A stretch of DNA of 64,000 nucleotides from Desulfuromonas sp. (GTDB taxonomy: Bacteria > Desulfobacterota > Desulfuromonadia > Desulfuromonadales > BM501). This document shows positions 29,001 through 39,000 of this stretch, piece after piece. Position numbers and translations under genes: made by a program. The stretch is from the NCBI RefSeq assembly GCF_002868845.1, contig NZ_PKUB01000003.1:831-64830 (forward strand), in the 5' to 3' direction. The notes under the pieces were generated by a model. The model did not search any database. It saw only the letters and a list, made by a program, of their open reading frames with translations, and was not told the DNA's origin. Numbering within the stretch: the stretch's first letter is position 1; each line of letters begins with the position of its first letter.

Positions 29001-30223
29001 TGCAACTCGGCCTGGCTGTAGCCGAGGAGCCGGCACAGAGCCGGGTTGACATGATCAATCTTGCTTCCGGCTGAGAAGGTCGCCATGCCGACCGCGGAAG
29101 CCTCGAAAATTGTCCGGAACCACTCCTCGCTTTCGCGCAGCGCCCTTTCGGAGCGCTCGCGGGCAATGGCGCTGCCGAAGATCTCGCCGACGGTCTTGAG
29201 CCGGTTCAGCGTATCGTCATCCCAGGATTTCTCCGCATGGACGCTGTCAAACCCGAGCAGGCCGATCTGCTGTTCGGCCACGTAGATCGGCACCCCTGCC
29301 AGAGTGCGTATGCCATGTGCCTGCCAGAGTTCCTTTTCCGTCTGCGCCTCAGAGGGCAAGTCATCGACCCGCGGTACATAGAGCACCTTCTGGCTCCTGA
29401 TCTTCTCCAGGTACCAGGGCAGATCGCTTAAATTGACGGCCTGCTTCTCCTCCCGGGCTGCTGGAACACCCTCCGCGCACACCTCGTTGGTGCAGGACGC
29501 ATGCATTCCGCCCGGGGTACGCAAGAAGACATAGCTGCGGTCCGCTGCGATAAATTCGCCAAGTTCCTGCAGTGCCAGATCGATGCCCTGATTTATCTCT
29601 TCAGAGGGGAGTTCAACGAACCGGGTTGAGATATTGGCGATGAGTTTCTCGAAAGCCTCTCTGAATTCCAGTTCCCGATTAGCTGTCAGGTACCGCAACC
29701 GTTCCAGACCCATTCGGATGAGCACATCCAGAAAATGGGAGTGGAAGGCGAGGATTTCCTCGACCCGCTCCCGGGAGAAGATCGGCACCCGGCGCAACGC
29801 CTCGAGATAGACCTCCTCGTCGAAGCCGTGCTCCAGGGCCTGCGCCCTGAAGAACGCTTCGTCGGGGGGCTGGTAGAGGAACTGGCCGAGGTACAGGTTG
29901 GCGAGATGGTTGCCTTCGATGATGACCGGCATGCAGGCATCGATCAGGCCGTTTTGGCAGGTGTATTCGATGAAGCCGCAGGAGGGGAGTTCGGCATCGC
30001 CCGTCAGGTAGCGATCGATATAGGCGTCGCTCTCCCGGCAGCGCCGTGCGGTGGCCGGATGGACACGATGGAACTTGGTGCAGATGTCCTGCCAACCCGC
30101 CGCCAGCAGCACCGTCCCGTCGACGTCGATCATCCCCACGGGGATCCCCGCCGCCGCGTACAGACTGTCCACCATCGTCCGCACGGCGGGCAGGTCGATC
30201 AGGTCGGAGAGTCGATATTGCAT
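26012..30223 (-). pseudogene. PocR-GAF-PAS(x6)-histidine kinase gene interrupted by two in-frame TAG codons
   Basis: Start chosen at the ATG 30223 (aagga upstream). One uninterrupted frame of 1403 codons holds TAG at 28369-28367 (codon 619) and at 26728-26726 (codon 1166). Open pieces are 28367..30223, 26726..28324 and 26012..26650. Domains in order: PocR-type sensor (residues 1-185, with CRESD and CGF, CQNG cysteines), GAF (about 195-360), two PAS, then after the first TAG four more PAS, and HisKA-HATPase. The second TAG falls directly after the phospho-acceptor His (AAGVAH, then INNPN), where nearly all kinases have Glu; the first follows YRRQL ahead of KSRASLAEAQRIA. N-box NLVTNAYHAL, G1 DEGVGI and G2 GGSGLGLSI are intact, and no other defect is seen. 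Partner of the NtrC-type gene 2 bp downstream. Confidence 0.85.
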
Positions 30224-30534
30224 ACCATCATCCTTGAAGATACACACTGAACTCGTGCGCTCGGCCCCACCCCGGATGTCCCTGAAGGGCCCCCGAATTG
30301 AGCTCTACACAAACAAGTAGACTGAGACATGGTTTGACAATATTCAGACAAAAAGGATTAAAAGTCCATAAAATTACGGCAATTTAACTATTTACATGTT
30401 TGGCTTTTTGACTGCAAGGAAGGAAAATAGGCGGGGTTTAGGCAGGTGACATATGTGTTTTCTGGCCAGAAGAAGCCAGTGCTCACGGCAAGAGGCTGTA
30501 CCGTCACTCCAGATAATATTCAACCAGAAGGCCG
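30224..30534. other. Gene-free AT-rich stretch between the sensor kinase and ppsA
   Basis: Both flanking genes are on the minus strand, so this interval holds the promoter of the kinase and the 3' region of ppsA. Bases about 30300-30450 are clearly richer in A and T than the surroundings. I find no convincing hairpin terminator, no -24/-12 element and no gene; a short plus-strand frame from 30446 lacks coding character. Confidence 0.5.
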
Positions 30535-32937
30535 TCACCGGGCTTTTCGGGCATTCTGTTTTTTCTCCACCTCCAAAATCCGCACCGTCGTCGCCAGGAC
30601 GGTGTCGGGGTTGAGGGAGAGGCTGTCGATGCCGCACTCCACCAGAAACTCGGCGAACTCGGGATAGTCGCTCGGGGCCTGGCCGCAGATGCCGATCTTG
30701 CGCCCCGCCCTCTTCACCCGGGCGATGACGTCGGCGATCATCGTCTTCACCGCGGCGTTGCGCTCGTCGTAGAGGTGGGCGACGATCTCCGAGTCGCGGT
30801 CGAGGCCGAGGATCAGCTGGGTGAGGTCGTTGCTGCCGATGGAGAAGCCGTCGAAGATTTCCGCGAACCCCTCGGCGAGGACCACGTTAGACGGGATCTC
30901 GCACATCACGAAGACCTCCAGGCCGTCCTTCCCCCGCTCCAGCCCCGCCTCCGCCATCACATCCAGACCCTTCCGCCCCTCCTCCACGGTTCGACAGAAA
31001 GGGATCATGAGCTTGACGTTGCTCAGCCCCATCTCCTCCCGCACCCGCCGCATGGCCCTGCACTCGAGCAAAAAGCCCTCCCGGTAGCGCTCGTCGTAGT
31101 AGCGCGAGGCGCCCCGGAAGCCGATCATGGGGTTGGACTCCTGCGGCTCGAAGGCCGCCCCCCCGAGGAGCCCCGCGTACTCGTTGGTCTTGAAATCGCT
31201 CATGCGCACGATGACGTCGTTCGGGTAGAAGGCGGCGGCGAGGGTCGCCACCCCCTGGGCGAGCTTGTCGACGAAGAAGGCGGCCCCGTCGGGGTAGCCT
31301 TCGGTCAGTCGTTCGATGCGCCGCCGCTCCCCCCGGTCCGCGATCCGGTCGGGATGCAGCAAGGCGAGGGGGTGGGCCTGGATGGCGGTGTTGATGATGA
31401 ACTCCAGGCGCGCCAGGCCGATGCCGTCGTTGGGGATGCGGGAGAGGCCGAAGGCCTGCTCCGGGTCGCCGAGGTTCATCATGATCTTCGTCCGGGGCCG
31501 CTCCAGGGTGCCGAGGTCGGTCTGCTCCACGTCGAAGGGGAGAATTCCCTCGTAGACGAGGCCCGTCTCCCCGCCAGCGCAGGAGACGGTCACATCCTGC
31601 CCCTCTTTGAGCACGGCGGTGCCGTCGCCGGTGCCGATGACGCAGGGCAGCCCCAGTTCCCGGCTGACGATCGCCGCGTGGCAGGTGCGCCCGCCGCGGT
31701 TGGTGACGATCGCCGCCGCTTTTTTCATGACCGGCTCCCAGTCGGGGTCGGTCATGTCGGTGACCAGGACGCGCCCGGGCTCGAAGCGCCCGATGGCGTG
31801 GGCGTCCTTGATGACCATCGCTTTTCCCGCGCCGATCCGGTTGCCGACGCTCTTGCCGGTGGCGAGGACCTGGCCCTCCCCCTGCAGGCGGTAGGTCTCC
31901 AGGACCTGGCCCCGGCGCAGGGACTGGACCGTCTCGGGGCGGGCCTGGAGGATATAGAGTTCGCCGGACTCGCCGTCCTTGCCCCACTCGATGTCCATGG
32001 GACGGCGGTAGTGGTCCTCGATGACGCAGGCCAGGCGCGCCAGCTGCAGCGCCTCCTCCTCCACGAGGCAGAAGCGGCGCCGCTCCTCTGCAGGGACCGC
32101 CACCTCCCGGGTGGTGGCCTTCGCCCCCCCCTCGGTATAGACGACCTTCTTTTCCTTGCTCCCCAAAGTGGCGCGCAGCAGGGGTCGGAAGCCCTGGGCC
32201 AGGGTTGGTTTGAAGACGGTGTACTCGTCGGGGTTGACCGCCCCGGCGACGACATTCTCCCCCAACCCCCAGGCGGCGTTGATCAACACGACACCCTCGA
32301 AGCCGCTCTCCGTGTCGAGGGTGAACATGACCCCGGCGCACCCCTTGTCCGAGCGCACCATCTTCTGCACGCCGACGGAGAGGGCCACGGCGGAATGGTC
32401 GAAGCCCTTGTCCTGGCGATAGGAGATGGCGCGGTTGGTGAAGAGGGAAGCGAAGCAGTTGCGGCAGGCCTCGAGCAGCTCCTCGACGCCGCGGATGTTG
32501 AGGTAGGTCTCCTGCTGGCCCGCGAAGGAGGCGTCGGGGAGGTCTTCGGCGGTGGCGCTGGAGCGCACCGCCACGTCGCAGTCCTCGCCGAAGCGTTCTT
32601 CCAGCCGACCGTAGGCCCGGCGAACGGCCTCCTCGAGCCCCGCGGGAAGGGGGGCCGAGCGTAGCGCCCGGCGGATGCGCCGCCCCACGGAAGCGAGGTT
32701 GGCCATGGTCTCGGTGTCAAGCTCGCCCAACAGCCGCTCCAGCTTTCCCTCGAGGCCGGCCTCCCGGAGAAAGAGGCGGTAGGCGTCGGCGGTCACCGCG
32801 AACCCCGGCGGCACCCGTACCCCCCCGGGGCCGAGGTGGCGCACCATCTCCCCGAGGGAGGCGTTCTTGCCCCCGACCCGGGGGACGTCCTTCAGGCTGA
32901 CTTCCTCGAACCACAGGACCAGGTCTTCACGGGCCAT
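30535..32937 (-). CDS. ppsA: Phosphoenolpyruvate synthase (pyruvate, water dikinase)
   Basis: 800 aa from the ATG at 32937 (aggag upstream). All three parts are present: the PPDK_N ATP-grasp domain (GGKNASLGEMV at about residue 15; AVRSSATAEDLPDASFAGQQETYLN), the swivel phosphohistidine domain GGRTCHAAIVSRELG with His about residue 416, and the PEP/pyruvate barrel ending EIPSNVV, FSIGSNDLTQL and KIGICGQAPSDYPEFAEFL with the catalytic Cys. It makes PEP from pyruvate, ATP and water for gluconeogenesis. The pairing with a CorA gene 45 bp upstream is on the same strand and may be one transcript. Confidence 0.97.
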   Translation of the reverse strand: MAREDLVLWFEEVSLKDVPRVGGKNASLGEMVRHLGPGGVRVPPGFAVTADAYRLFLREAGLEGKLERLLGELDTETMANLASVGRRIRRALRSAPLPAGLEEAVRRAYGRLEERFGEDCDVAVRSSATAEDLPDASFAGQQETYLNIRGVEELLEACRNCFASLFTNRAISYRQDKGFDHSAVALSVGVQKMVRSDKGCAGVMFTLDTESGFEGVVLINAAWGLGENVVAGAVNPDEYTVFKPTLAQGFRPLLRATLGSKEKKVVYTEGGAKATTREVAVPAEERRRFCLVEEEALQLARLACVIEDHYRRPMDIEWGKDGESGELYILQARPETVQSLRRGQVLETYRLQGEGQVLATGKSVGNRIGAGKAMVIKDAHAIGRFEPGRVLVTDMTDPDWEPVMKKAAAIVTNRGGRTCHAAIVSRELGLPCVIGTGDGTAVLKEGQDVTVSCAGGETGLVYEGILPFDVEQTDLGTLERPRTKIMMNLGDPEQAFGLSRIPNDGIGLARLEFIINTAIQAHPLALLHPDRIADRGERRRIERLTEGYPDGAAFFVDKLAQGVATLAAAFYPNDVIVRMSDFKTNEYAGLLGGAAFEPQESNPMIGFRGASRYYDERYREGFLLECRAMRRVREEMGLSNVKLMIPFCRTVEEGRKGLDVMAEAGLERGKDGLEVFVMCEIPSNVVLAEGFAEIFDGFSIGSNDLTQLILGLDRDSEIVAHLYDERNAAVKTMIADVIARVKRAGRKIGICGQAPSDYPEFAEFLVECGIDSLSLNPDTVLATTVRILEVEKKQNARKAR

Positions 32938-32982
32938 GACTTTCTCCTCTTTGCCGTCCTGCCTCAATCTTGGCAGAAGTTC

Positions 32983-34047
32983 CTAAAGCCACTTTTTGCG
33001 CCGGAAAAAGCCGAACATGGCCCCGCCCAGCACCACGACCGCCAGCCAGAAGGCGGCATAGCCCCAACGCCACTTCAGTTCGGGGATGTGCTCGAAGTTC
33101 ATGCCGTAAATGCCGGCCAGAAAGGTCAGGGGAATAAAGATGGTGGCGATGATAGTGAGGACTTTCATGACCTCGTTCATGCGGTTGCTGATACTCGACA
33201 GGTAGAGGTCGAGCAGGCCGCCGATGAGGTCGCGAAAGGTCTCCACCGTGTCCACCACCTGGATGGTGTGGTCGTAGACGTCGCGCAGGAAGACCCCCGT
33301 CGCCTCGGTCACCAGGGGAGTCTCGTCCCGCTGCAGGGCCGCGAGGACCTCACGCAGGGGCCAGACGGACTTGCGCAGCAGGATCATCTCCCGCTTGAAG
33401 GCGTGGATCTTCTGCAGCGACTCGGGGGTGGCCTCGACGATCAATTCGTCCTCCATGCGCTCGAGCTGGTCGCCGATCTTCTCGAGGATGACGAAATAGC
33501 TGTCGACGATGGCGTCGAGCAGGGCGTAGGCCAGATAGTCGGGGCCCATTCGCCGGATGCGCCCCTTACCGCTGCGCAGGCGCTCGCGCACGCCGTTGAA
33601 GACGTCCCCCGCCTCTTCCTGGAAAGAGAGGACGTAGCCTGAACCGAGGACGAAGCTGACCTGCTCGGTGCGGATCTCGCCGGCCTCCTCGTCGTGGAAG
33701 AGCATCTTGGCGACAAGAAAGAGGTAGTCCCCGTAGTCCTCGAGCTTGGGCCGCCCGCCGGTATTGAGGATGTCCTCAAGGACCAGGGGGTGCAGGCCGT
33801 ACTTCTTGCCGAAAGCCTCGATCAGGGGCACATCGTGGAGACCGTCGAGGTTGAGCCAGGACACCCCGCCCGCCCCGGTCTCCCTCGCCTCGGAAGGGCT
33901 CCGGAGGGCGCCCTCCTCCAGCCGCTCCGGACCGTAGCTGATAAGGGTGATCCGGGCCTTCTCCCCCTTCTTCTCCCCGATGTGCACCAGGGTGCCCGGG
34001 GCCGCACCCACCTTTTTCTTCCTCACCGGAGCAAGTCGTCTCCTCAT
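32983..34047 (-). CDS. corA: CorA-family magnesium/cobalt channel
   Basis: 354 aa from the ATG at 34047 (gagggggctgga upstream). The large cytosolic N-terminal domain (to about residue 290) includes WLNLDGLHDVPLIEAFGKKYGLHPLVLEDILN and the long pore helix. TM1 ends with the signature YGMNFEHIPE (GMN motif) and TM2 follows before the basic C-terminus FFRRKKWL, as in CorA. It conducts divalent cations such as Mg2+. It is divergent from the second MscS-like gene and upstream of ppsA, an enzyme needing Mg2+; that link is only suggestive. Confidence 0.95.
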   Translation of the reverse strand: MRRRLAPVRKKKVGAAPGTLVHIGEKKGEKARITLISYGPERLEEGALRSPSEARETGAGGVSWLNLDGLHDVPLIEAFGKKYGLHPLVLEDILNTGGRPKLEDYGDYLFLVAKMLFHDEEAGEIRTEQVSFVLGSGYVLSFQEEAGDVFNGVRERLRSGKGRIRRMGPDYLAYALLDAIVDSYFVILEKIGDQLERMEDELIVEATPESLQKIHAFKREMILLRKSVWPLREVLAALQRDETPLVTEATGVFLRDVYDHTIQVVDTVETFRDLIGGLLDLYLSSISNRMNEVMKVLTIIATIFIPLTFLAGIYGMNFEHIPELKWRWGYAAFWLAVVVLGGAMFGFFRRKKWL

Positions 34048-34128
34048 TCCAGCCCCCTCTACAAAAGGCAACAAACCGCATGTCTTTTCATAAAGTTACC
34101 CCATTTCAACAAAGTAACAAGAGGGCCC

Positions 34129-34156
34129 TTGACGATCACCCCCGGTCGGTTAAGTT
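34129..34156 (+). promoter_or_regulatory. Putative sigma-70 promoter for the second MscS-like gene
   Basis: TTGACG (34129-34134), 16-bp spacer, TAAGTT (34151-34156), about 20 bp upstream of the aaggagg ribosome site. Confidence 0.45.
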
Positions 34157-34191
34157 TTTAATAAGTTTTTATCCCAAGGAGGCCTGCGCTC

Positions 34192-35253
34192 TTGGAAACC
34201 CTTGTCCTGCTGCTGAAACAATTCATTCTCCCCCTGGTGACGACCGCCCTGGTGGTGGGAGGCCTCGCCGGGAGCCACATCCTTCTCGAGGCCCGGTTCA
34301 AGGACCGGCCGGAGAGGAACCTGCACCGGCAGCTCATCATGCTGGGCTTGACCCTGTTCGGCCTGCTCCTCATCGTGCTCAGCCTGCCCCTGGGCGAAAC
34401 TCTGCGCGGCCAGGTGCTGAGCCTGATCGGCATCGTGCTGAGCGCCGCCCTCGCCCTCAGCTCCACCACCTTCCTGGGCAACGCCCTGGCGGGCATCATG
34501 CTGCGCACGGTGCGCAGCTTCCGCATGGGGGATTTCATCCGGGTCCAGGACCACTTCGGCCGGGTCTCCGGGCGCGGGCTCTTTCACGTGGAGATCCAGA
34601 CCGAGAACCGCGACCTGACCACCCTGCCCAACCTCTTCCTCGCCACCCACCCGGTCAAGGTGACCCGCGCCTCGGGGACCATCGTGACCTCGGAGGTCTC
34701 CCTCGGCTACGACGTCCCCCGCCAGCAGGTGGAGGCCCTGCTGGTCGAGGCGGCCGGAGCGGCCGGGCTCGAAGAGCCCTTCGTCTACCTCACCAGGCTC
34801 GGGGACTTCTCGGTTGCCTACCGGGTCCACGGCCTTCTCCCGGAGGTCAAGCAGTTCCTTTCGGCCGGCTCGCGCCTCAACGCCATGCTCCTCGACACCC
34901 TCCACCGGGAAGGGATCGAAATCGTCTCCCCAAACTTCATGAACACCCGGGCGACGGGAGACAAGATGTTCATCCCGCCCCGACAGGAGGCATCCGAAGA
35001 GAAAGCTCCGGAGACGGATCCCGAGGCGATCATCTTCGACAAGGCCGAGCATGCCGAAACCCTGGAGGAGAAAAAAGAACAGATGAAGACCATCGAGGCA
35101 ACCCTGGGAGAGCTCGAAAAATCCCTGGCCGGCGCGGCCGAGGGGGAACCGAGGGACAGGCTCCAGGAAAAGATCGGGCGCTGCACCGCGATCCGGGATC
35201 GGCTGAAATCACACCTCGAAGAGGCCTCCCGCCAGGCCGAGCGAAAAGAGTGA
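34192..35253 (+). CDS. MscS-like membrane protein with coiled-coil C-terminal tail
   Basis: 353 aa from a TTG at 34192, chosen because aaggagg lies at ideal distance. Three hydrophobic segments (about residues 8-28, 45-62, 72-105) lead to STTFLGNALAGIMLRTVRSFRMGDFIRVQDHFGRV, the pore and beta-domain entry of MscS proteins. The beta domain includes TTLPNLFLATHPV. The last 80 residues (about 270-353) are highly charged, predicted helical and coiled-coil (TLEEKKEQMKTIEATLGELEK), which ordinary MscS lack. It differs from the 17603 paralogue in this tail and in its short membrane part. Function as a tension-gated channel is inferred. Confidence 0.82.
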   Translation: METLVLLLKQFILPLVTTALVVGGLAGSHILLEARFKDRPERNLHRQLIMLGLTLFGLLLIVLSLPLGETLRGQVLSLIGIVLSAALALSSTTFLGNALAGIMLRTVRSFRMGDFIRVQDHFGRVSGRGLFHVEIQTENRDLTTLPNLFLATHPVKVTRASGTIVTSEVSLGYDVPRQQVEALLVEAAGAAGLEEPFVYLTRLGDFSVAYRVHGLLPEVKQFLSAGSRLNAMLLDTLHREGIEIVSPNFMNTRATGDKMFIPPRQEASEEKAPETDPEAIIFDKAEHAETLEEKKEQMKTIEATLGELEKSLAGAAEGEPRDRLQEKIGRCTAIRDRLKSHLEEASRQAERKE

Positions 35254-35315
35254 CCCCGGGGCAGGGGATCCCCGCCGTCGAAAAGACCGCTCCGACTGCC
35301 CCGAGGCAGGCCTTA

Positions 35316-35343
35316 TTGCAACGATAAATCGCGCTGTTATACT
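35316..35343 (+). promoter_or_regulatory. Putative extended -10 promoter for the universal stress protein gene
   Basis: TTGCAA (35316-35321), 16-bp spacer, and TGtTATACT with -10 at 35338-35343. The gene's ATG is 40 bp downstream. Confidence 0.6.
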
Positions 35344-35382
35344 GGAAACAGAGACTGGTGAAACGCTTTAAGGGAGGTCCTT

Positions 35383-35877
35383 ATGGCACACAAGATCCTG
35401 GTGGCGGTAGATGGTACGGACGAGTCCGAACGGGCCCTCGAATATGCAGCCAAAATGGCGCGCGAAATGGAGGACGCTCACCTGACCATCTTTTCCGTGG
35501 GAGAACCCGTCCCGAACGACTTCATCGAGCACGACAAGCTTCCCGAGGGTGAAACCGAGCGGGAACAATTGGAGAAATTGTGGGAGGGCTCGGACCGTTT
35601 CCATGCCGAGCATGAACAGGTCCGGGACAAGATGTTCAAGCGGATGGTCCGGCGGGCCGAAAAACTCGGAATGGAGCCCGACCACATCGATACAAAGTAT
35701 GCGTCACGGGAAGTGAGCATTCCGGCGGAGATCGTCAACGAGGCGGAAGAGGGCGCCTACGAGGCCATCTGCCTCGGCAAGCACGCGCACACCGGCCTGA
35801 AGGAGCTCTTCCACGGCAGCATCACCGACCGGGTCAAGCGGCAGGCCAAGGACTGCGCCGTATGGGTCGTCGAGTAG
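35383..35877 (+). CDS. Universal stress protein (UspA family)
   Basis: 164 aa behind agggaggtcctt. The N-terminal strand KILVAVDGTDESERALEYAAKMA is typical of UspA. The C-terminal segment AICLGKHAHTGLKELFHGSITDRVKRQAKDCAVWVV keeps the G-x-S phosphate-loop serine (HGSITD) seen in ATP-binding members, though the usual G-x2-G of the first loop reads GKHAHTG. An internal helix of charged residues (about 60-90) makes it slightly longer than average. Role in stress survival is assumed from the family. Confidence 0.92.
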   Translation: MAHKILVAVDGTDESERALEYAAKMAREMEDAHLTIFSVGEPVPNDFIEHDKLPEGETEREQLEKLWEGSDRFHAEHEQVRDKMFKRMVRRAEKLGMEPDHIDTKYASREVSIPAEIVNEAEEGAYEAICLGKHAHTGLKELFHGSITDRVKRQAKDCAVWVVE

Positions 35878-35976
35878 GACTTCCCGGCAGGGACGCATAG
35901 CCGCCCCGGCCCCTCCGAAGGGAGAGCGGCCCTGTTCTGTCCGGGCAGGCGATGGCCCGCCTCCCGCGTATCCCAA

Positions 35977-36020
35977 AAAAGATGGGGGGACGCCTCTCGT
36001 GGGCAGTCCCCCCATCTTTT
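35977..36020. terminator. Bidirectional terminator between uspA-like and Lon-like genes
   Basis: A 14-bp stem (aaaagatgggggga at 35977-35990; tccccccatctttt at 36007-36020) with A- and T-rich flanks serves both converging genes. Confidence 0.85.
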
Positions 36021-36050
36021 CTTTCTTCGCAATCCCTGCATGTCACATCG

Positions 36051-39000
36051 TTAGTTAAAGGGTCCCTTGGCCTTCTCCTCTTCCGTGGTCGCAGGCTGTG
36101 GCTGGCGAAGGATGCGCTCGAGGCTGGCGAGGGAGTCCCCTCCCTGCTCCACGTACTGGCGCATCGCCTCGAGGCGGCGGCGGATCTCCTCCTCGGCCTG
36201 CTTGCGCAAGGCGGCGGCGGCGGCCTCCAAATCGCCCCTCTCGTCGGCCTTCTCGTCCTCTCCCCGGCCCTGAAGGTCCGACTTGCGGCGCAGGTCCTGA
36301 TACTCTCCGAACTGCTGGAAGTGGGAGGGACCGAAGAACATGATCTCCGGGACAAGGCTGGAGAAGCTCTGCACCCCGCGGATGTCGCGCCCCTCGATAC
36401 GGTAAGCCTCGAGCAGTTCCGGCTCCAGGTCCTGGTAGTTCTGCAGGGGCATGAACATGCGCGACAGGTACTGAAGGACCTTTTCGGTCTTCTTCCGATG
36501 CCCGCCGATAATGACCGAAGCCCCCACCTCCCCCTTCTGCGCGCCCTTGGTCCAGGGGGCCCCGGTGATGCCGAAGTCGTTGAGCACCGGAAGGCAGAGC
36601 AGCACCGAGAGGGTATTGATAGCCAGGGCGAAGCCGGCAGACGGCCCCCCCACGTTGTAGGAGGCCGAGAGCAGCTGGTGGTGCAGGGTATACCCCTCCA
36701 GGTAGCGGCCGACCAGGCGGAAGACGTTGATATCGGGCTGCAGCGACTGCAGATAGTTCTCCACCAGGGTCAGAGCCTCCTGGGCGCTCTGCTGAGTCAT
36801 CTGCACCGCCAGGTCGAGTTCCGCCGCCCCGGGGGCTGAGGTGGAGACCGCCCCGGTGACAACGATCTTCTCCGGGTGGACCCGGTAGACGAGGGAAGAA
36901 GCGATGGGCAGCAGCACCCCGCTGGTGTCGTTGGCTCCGACTCCGACCACGAACCCCACCTGGGGCTCGCGGGACAGCTCGGTCTCAAGGAACTCGTCAA
37001 GCTGCTGCTTCCCCTTGCGGGTGGGGCTGCTGGCGATTTGCTGGCGGGCGCTATGGAGGTGCCAGGCCGTGATGGGGTGCTCGCCCTTGGCCCGCGCCCT
37101 GCCGAGCCTCTCGGCGACCGTGTCGAGGCAGGCCAGCAGGGCCTCCTCGCCCTGGCGGGCCCGGGCGGCCAGCTCTCCCTCTCCGGCGGTCCCCTCCAGG
37201 AGCCCCTGCAGGATCTTGTAGTTAAAGCGCACGAAACGGGCCCGATCCTCCTCCGGCTTGTCCACATCGTGCATCAGCTTGTCGAGGACCTCGATCTCGG
37301 TGGAGCGCTGAGAGCGCAGTTTCTCGGCGAAGGCGGTGAAGTCCGCCGGGGTCTCGCAGATCCCCCGCGCCTGGCGCAGCATCTCTTCGAAGGTAAGCCC
37401 CTCGTCCAGAGGGATCCCGACCAGTTCCTTGCGCATGATGCTCAAGGCGTCCTCGTCGCGCATGTGACCGATGACGTTGAGCACTTTCAGGCGCTTGGAG
37501 CGGATCAGGGCCGGGTCGAGAATATCGAGACGGTTGGTCGTCAGAACGGTGAAGACCCGGTTCAGGGTGGACTCGCCGTCGATAATGGAGAGGAACTTGT
37601 TGGTGACCTTGTCGTAGGGGCTGCCGCCCTGCTGAGAGCGGCGCGGCGCCACCGCGTCCCCCTCGTCGAAGAAGACCATGGCGGGCGAGAGCATCTTGGC
37701 GATGTCGTAGACCTTCTCCAGGTTCTCCACCATCCCCTCGACCGGCCGTACCGGGTCGGAGAGGTGGCCGAGGTGGACCGCCAGGTCCTGCACGTCCGTG
37801 TTGTCCCCGAGCCAGGAGCGCACCATGTAGGTCTTGCCCGAGCCCGGCGGGCCGGTGAGGACGACCCCCTTCTCCTCGCTGACGTGATAGTAAAGGGAGT
37901 TGTTGACCATCTCGGAGAACTCGTTCTTTATCCCGCCGATGTAGTCCTCCCAGCGGACGCCGCGGTCCATGTGCCCGACCACGTCCTTGAAGAGAGAGCC
38001 GTAGACGTTGCGCGCCACCTCCTTGAGGGCGTCGCGAACCAGGAGCTGGTCATCCAGATACCCGGGGCGGAAATCGCCCTTGATGGCAAGCAGAGAGTCG
38101 ATGAGACGGCGAACGTAGGCGGGGAGAATGCGCAGGCTGAGCTCCCGGAAGATGGGATAGAGTCGCTCCACAGCAGCCTCGAGGGCGGTCTCGGAGACGA
38201 CCAGCGGCCCGGTCCCCTCGCCGAAGGTGCAGTTGTTGCGCTTGAGCTCCATGCGCACCACCTCACGCAGGTTGGCCGGGTCCTTCCACAGGTCGCCGAT
38301 GTCGATGACCAGGCCCCGCTCCACGAAGCGCTGGTAAATGGCCGGGTCGAACTGCTCCGGCTGATCGGTGGTGGCGATCAGCAGGCAATCACGCTTGCCC
38401 TGGGTGATCTCGTCGATGAGGATGTTGGCGGCGTCGACGAGGGTGCTCTGCTGCGCCTTGACGCTGCTCATCTGGTCGGGGCGGCCGAAGGCGGAATGGG
38501 CCTCCTCCAGGTGGCGGATGCAGGTGTTGCGCGGGTCGCCCATCGCCTTGCGCAGGTAGTTGCCCGGCTCGCCGGCCCAGGCGGTCTGGTAGTCGTTGGG
38601 AGTGATCATGGCGTGATCGACCCAAACACCTTCCTCCTCCAGGGAGGAGAGGGCCTGGCCGATCCGTTCCCGAAACAGGTACTTGACCCCGGGAAGCCTG
38701 GAAATAAGCCTCAGCCGTTCGATCTTGCGGCGGCGCTCCAGGCGCACCGCCAGCTCCGGGTCGACGTCCTCGAGCTTGTACCAGAAGGGCAGCCCGGCCA
38801 TGACGTCGTCCTTCTTGGCCTGCAGGTCGATGAGGGGGCGCACCTCGGCGGCGAAGATCGCCCGCTCCACCGCCTCCTTTACGGTGGAGCTCTTGCCCCC
38901 GCCGGTCGGGCCGACCACCAGGACCAGGGGAGCCCGGGGGACGGTCGGGTCCTCTGTGTAGCCTTTGAGAATGTGGGCGTGGTAGAGCTTGCGGAAGATC

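Noticed and set aside
26729-29074. Plus-strand 781-aa frame across the interrupted kinase gene
   Set aside because: Considered as the true gene because the opposite frame has stops, but it shows no domain, while the minus strand has PAS, HisKA and HATPase motifs.
30446-30667. 73-aa plus-strand frame between the kinase and ppsA
   Set aside because: No ribosome site, overlaps the end of ppsA on the opposite strand, and composition is not protein-like.
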